DNA of 6,850 nt, from positions 1 through 6,850 of the forward strand of contig WQWP01000116.1 of assembly GCA_009787485.1 (NCBI GenBank). Reading direction: 5' to 3'. Position numbers and translations under genes: made by a program. The stretch is from Lentimicrobiaceae bacterium (GTDB lineage: Bacteria > Bacteroidota > Bacteroidia > Bacteroidales > WCHB1-69). Below the pieces are notes generated by a model. It saw only the letters and a list, made by a program, of their open reading frames with translations, searched no databases and was not told the DNA's origin. Positions 5,150 through 6,850 of the stretch are shown here, in pieces. Numbering within the stretch: the stretch's first letter is position 1; every line of letters starts with the position of its first letter.

Positions 5150-6610
5150 ATGAAACAAAAAGACTTTATTTTCAACATCTCTTTTCTTCTCCTTATTAAT
5201 CTCCTTATAAAACCCTTTTGGCTGCTCGGCATCGACAGGGGCGTTCAAGTGGCAGTAGGCGCGGAAAGTTACGGGCTTTATTTTGCGGTTTTAAACTTTA
5301 CACTCATGTTTAACATGTTGTTAGATTTTGGGTTAACCAATTTTAACAACAGAAATATTGCACAAAATACGCAACTTTTGTCGAAACATATTTCAGGCAT
5401 TTTAACTCTAAAACTCTTGCTGGGCGTAATTTATCTGTTCGTAGTTTTCATCGCTGGAATAGGAATCGGGTACGACAGTTTTCAGGTAAAAATATTAGTA
5501 TGGGCGGCGTTTAATCAATTCTTAAATGCGCTCATTTTATATTTACGCTCTAACGTTGCCGCGCTATTGATGTTTAAAACCGATGGCGTTTTGTCGGTTT
5601 TAGACAAATTGCTCATGATTGTGATTTGCGGATTGTTGCTTTGGGGCAACGTTACCGGCAAACCTTTTCAAATTATGTGGTTTGTTTATGCGCAAACCGT
5701 ATCCTATCTAATGACTGCTGTTGTGGCGCTATTTATTGTGCTGTACAGCGCAAAGATTATCCGTTTAACGTGGAATTTCACATTTTTCAGAGCCATCTTA
5801 AAGAAAAGTTTTCCGTTTGCCCTGCTTACCATGCTAATGGTAATTTATGGAAGCATAGATGCAGTAATCATGGAGCGGATTCTTCCGAGTTCTATTGCTG
5901 CCTATCAAACAGGTATTTATGCTTCCGCTTTTCGACTTTTAAATGCTTTGATACAGATTGCTTTTCTATTTGCCGTAATTTTATTGCCTTTGTTCTCTAA
6001 AATGTTGAAAAACAAAGAAAACTTAGTGCCCATTGTCAAAAGCGCCTTTGCTTTTCTCTTCTTTTTTTCAGTTACTTCTACCGTGCTACTGATTGCTTTT
6101 CGCATGCCTGTTGTTCACTTATTAAGATATGGGGAAATGGCAGAAGAAAGTGCGCGCGTATTTATCTTCCTCATTCCGTGCATTATTCCTATTTCCATGA
6201 CCTACATTTTCGGAACGCTGCTCACTGCAAACGGCAGTATGCGCATACTGAACATCACCTCCGCCATAGCCATTGTAGTTAATGTAGTGATTAACTTTAC
6301 CTTGATCCCTGTTTTAGAAGCGCGCGGCGCCGCTATTGCCAGCCTTACCACACAAATTTCTGTGGCGGTTATGCAGTTTATTATTGCTTTTAGATTATTG
6401 AAAATTCCATTCTCTACCCTACCCTATTTCAAATGTTTGTTCTATACAAGCTTGCTTGTTGTTTCTGTGTATTTTGCCGTTCAACATTTGCCTTATGGGG
6501 TTATTTTTAATTTGCTAATTTGTGGGGGTGCAGCGCTCGTTTGGGCTTTTGTTACCAACCTGATTCCTTTGAAATTTATCAGGGATTTGTTTGCAGAGAA
6601 AAGTCGTTAA
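5150..6610 (+). CDS. Polysaccharide/oligosaccharide flippase-like membrane protein (MOP superfamily, Wzx/RfbX type)
   Basis: The 486-residue, very hydrophobic product has about 14 predicted membrane helices by eye (approximately 7-27, 43-63, 85-108, 113-140, 148-166, 175-199, 220-240, 254-282, 296-317, 336-360, 366-389, 394-415, 427-445, 449-471), the count expected for MOP-superfamily flippases. The N-terminal half has the usual helix-loop pattern with A-E-S-Y-G-L-Y (38-44) and L-L-D-F-G-L-T-N (57-64). The stretch around 357-401 (T-L-L-T-A-N-G-S, then N-V-V-I-N-F-T-L-I-P, then A-R-G-A-A-I-A-S) is characteristic of the C-terminal polysaccharide synthesis domain. By family, it would flip undecaprenyl-linked sugar repeat units across the inner membrane. 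No glycosyltransferase or polymerase gene is in the window, so the substrate cannot be guessed, and another MOP-type export role is possible. The start is supported by the promoter-like box 21 bases upstream and a short charged N-terminus. There is no Shine-Dalgarno sequence. Confidence 0.85.
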   Translation: MKQKDFIFNISFLLLINLLIKPFWLLGIDRGVQVAVGAESYGLYFAVLNFTLMFNMLLDFGLTNFNNRNIAQNTQLLSKHISGILTLKLLLGVIYLFVVFIAGIGIGYDSFQVKILVWAAFNQFLNALILYLRSNVAALLMFKTDGVLSVLDKLLMIVICGLLLWGNVTGKPFQIMWFVYAQTVSYLMTAVVALFIVLYSAKIIRLTWNFTFFRAILKKSFPFALLTMLMVIYGSIDAVIMERILPSSIAAYQTGIYASAFRLLNALIQIAFLFAVILLPLFSKMLKNKENLVPIVKSAFAFLFFFSVTSTVLLIAFRMPVVHLLRYGEMAEESARVFIFLIPCIIPISMTYIFGTLLTANGSMRILNITSAIAIVVNVVINFTLIPVLEARGAAIASLTTQISVAVMQFIIAFRLLKIPFSTLPYFKCLFYTSLLVVSVYFAVQHLPYGVIFNLLICGGAALVWAFVTNLIPLKFIRDLFAEKSR

Positions 6611-6675
6611 AACTCCAAAATTCTTCCAAATTCTCTCCTCTCGAAATTTGCGTTTTTACAAAAATTGCATTTTTT

Positions 6676-6705
6676 AGATACTTTTCTGCCTGAAAAAGTA
6701 TTTTG
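6676..6705 (+). terminator. Candidate weak intrinsic terminator after the flippase gene
   Basis: ATACTTTT (6678-6685) and AAAAGTAT (6694-6701) form a perfect 8-bp stem around an 8-base loop, extendable by a G-U and an A-U pair to 6676/6703, and the 3' arm runs into TTTT then G. It is correctly placed between the flippase stop (6610) and the tRNA. The stem is mostly A-U and therefore weak, and the same bases may serve as the upstream part of the tRNA promoter. Treat it as a candidate only. Confidence 0.35.
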
Positions 6706-6730
6706 ATTGTTTGAAAAAAATCTTATTTTC
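6702..6730 (+). promoter_or_regulatory. Possible promoter of the tRNA-Leu gene
   Basis: TTTG at 6702-6705 followed after 17 bases by TTATTTTC at 6723-6730 resembles a degenerate -33/-7 pair. The core is followed by GCCGC, matching the context at 5121 and 1951. It ends 12 bases before the mature tRNA 5' end, a sensible distance for a short 5' leader trimmed by RNase P. The -7 box has two mismatches to TAnnTTTG, so support is moderate. An alternative TTTG at 6710-6713 is too close. Confidence 0.42.
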
Positions 6731-6742
6731 GCCGCCTGCTTT

Positions 6743-6826
6743 GCCCAGGTGGTGGAATTGGTAGACACGCTACTTTGAGGGGGTAGTGAGAGGACTCTCG
6801 TGCAAGTTCGACTCTTGTCCTGGGCA
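6743..6826 (+). tRNA. tRNA-Leu, anticodon GAG
   Basis: The 84-base gene folds into a full class II cloverleaf. The acceptor stem GCCCAGG (6743-6749) pairs perfectly with CCTGGGC (6819-6825). The D arm runs GTG...CAC (6752-6768) with the GG of the loop present. The anticodon stem CTACT/GGTAG (6770-6774, 6782-6786) closes the loop TTGAGGG with anticodon GAG at 6777-6779. A long variable arm (6787-6801) has a GAGA/TCTC stem, and the T arm GCAAG-TTCGACT-CTTGT spans 6802-6818. The discriminator is A6826, as expected for leucine. The long variable arm and this anticodon identify a leucine tRNA reading CUC and CUU. CCA is not encoded (CTT follows), so a CCA-adding enzyme is required. Confidence 0.96.
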
Positions 6827-6850
6827 CTTACCGAAACACTAACAGCACGA

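Noticed and set aside
5626..6000. 124-codon plus-strand frame inside the flippase gene
   Set aside because: It is out of frame within a membrane protein gene with good codon continuity, and its Cys/Phe-rich translation looks like a frame-shifted shadow.
6644..6676. Near-direct repeat AAATTTGCGTTTTT / AAAATTGCATTTTT
   Set aside because: Only two short A/T-rich copies occur, with mismatches and no link to a known element. This is probably compositional.
6771..6777. TACTTTG inside the tRNA as a promoter core
   Set aside because: It is one base shorter than TAnnTTTG, and the bases are explained by the anticodon arm of tRNA-Leu.
1..6850. A new defence, mobile or biosynthetic system spanning the window
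   Set aside because: All five protein genes fit known families or a recognisable lipoprotein class. None has nuclease, transposase, toxin or polymer-synthesis motifs, and the gene mix is housekeeping plus envelope.

Overview
The window looks like a chromosomal segment from a member of the Bacteroidetes (Bacteroidota). Four independent signs agree. The first gene ends in a type IX secretion (T9SS) type A sorting domain. Two intergenic regions carry the phylum's unusual promoter core (TAnnTTTG, one perfect and one near match). None of the four complete genes has a Shine-Dalgarno sequence. The tRNA gene does not encode its 3' CCA. I cannot place it to family or genus from sequence alone.

Layout, left to right, all on the plus strand. 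Positions 1-1788 hold the 3' part of a large secreted or surface protein made of tandem Cadherin-like beta-sandwich repeats and ending in a T9SS sorting signal. Its 5' end lies outside the window. Positions 1789-1976 hold a REP/BIME-like element made of two inverted copies of a double-hairpin unit, followed by a textbook Bacteroidetes promoter whose -33 box lies inside the element. Positions 1977-3077 encode a 6-phosphofructokinase. Positions 3119-3568 encode a small lipoprotein with a lipocalin-like look. Its signal peptide is encoded by heptanucleotide repeats, and octanucleotide repeat arrays lie on both sides of the gene. Positions 3656-5035 encode the tRNA-modification GTPase MnmE, complete to its C-terminal CIGK motif. 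Positions 5150-6610 encode a roughly 14-helix polysaccharide flippase-like membrane protein. The window closes with a tRNA-Leu (anticodon GAG) at 6743-6826.

Functionally this is a mixed housekeeping and envelope neighbourhood (glycolysis, tRNA wobble modification, a leucine tRNA, an envelope lipoprotein, a lipid-linked sugar transporter and an exported adhesin-like protein), not a dedicated pathway. The pfkA, lipoprotein and mnmE genes are closely spaced (41 and 87 bases), with no recognisable promoter between them, so they may be co-transcribed from the promoter at 1927-1958. The flippase and the tRNA appear to have their own weaker promoters. I see no defence system, CRISPR array, transposase, phage gene or obviously new enzyme system. 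The more interesting material is non-coding: the compound inverted repeat and its overlap with a promoter, the octamer arrays that fill the gaps around the lipoprotein gene, and the repeat-encoded signal peptide.
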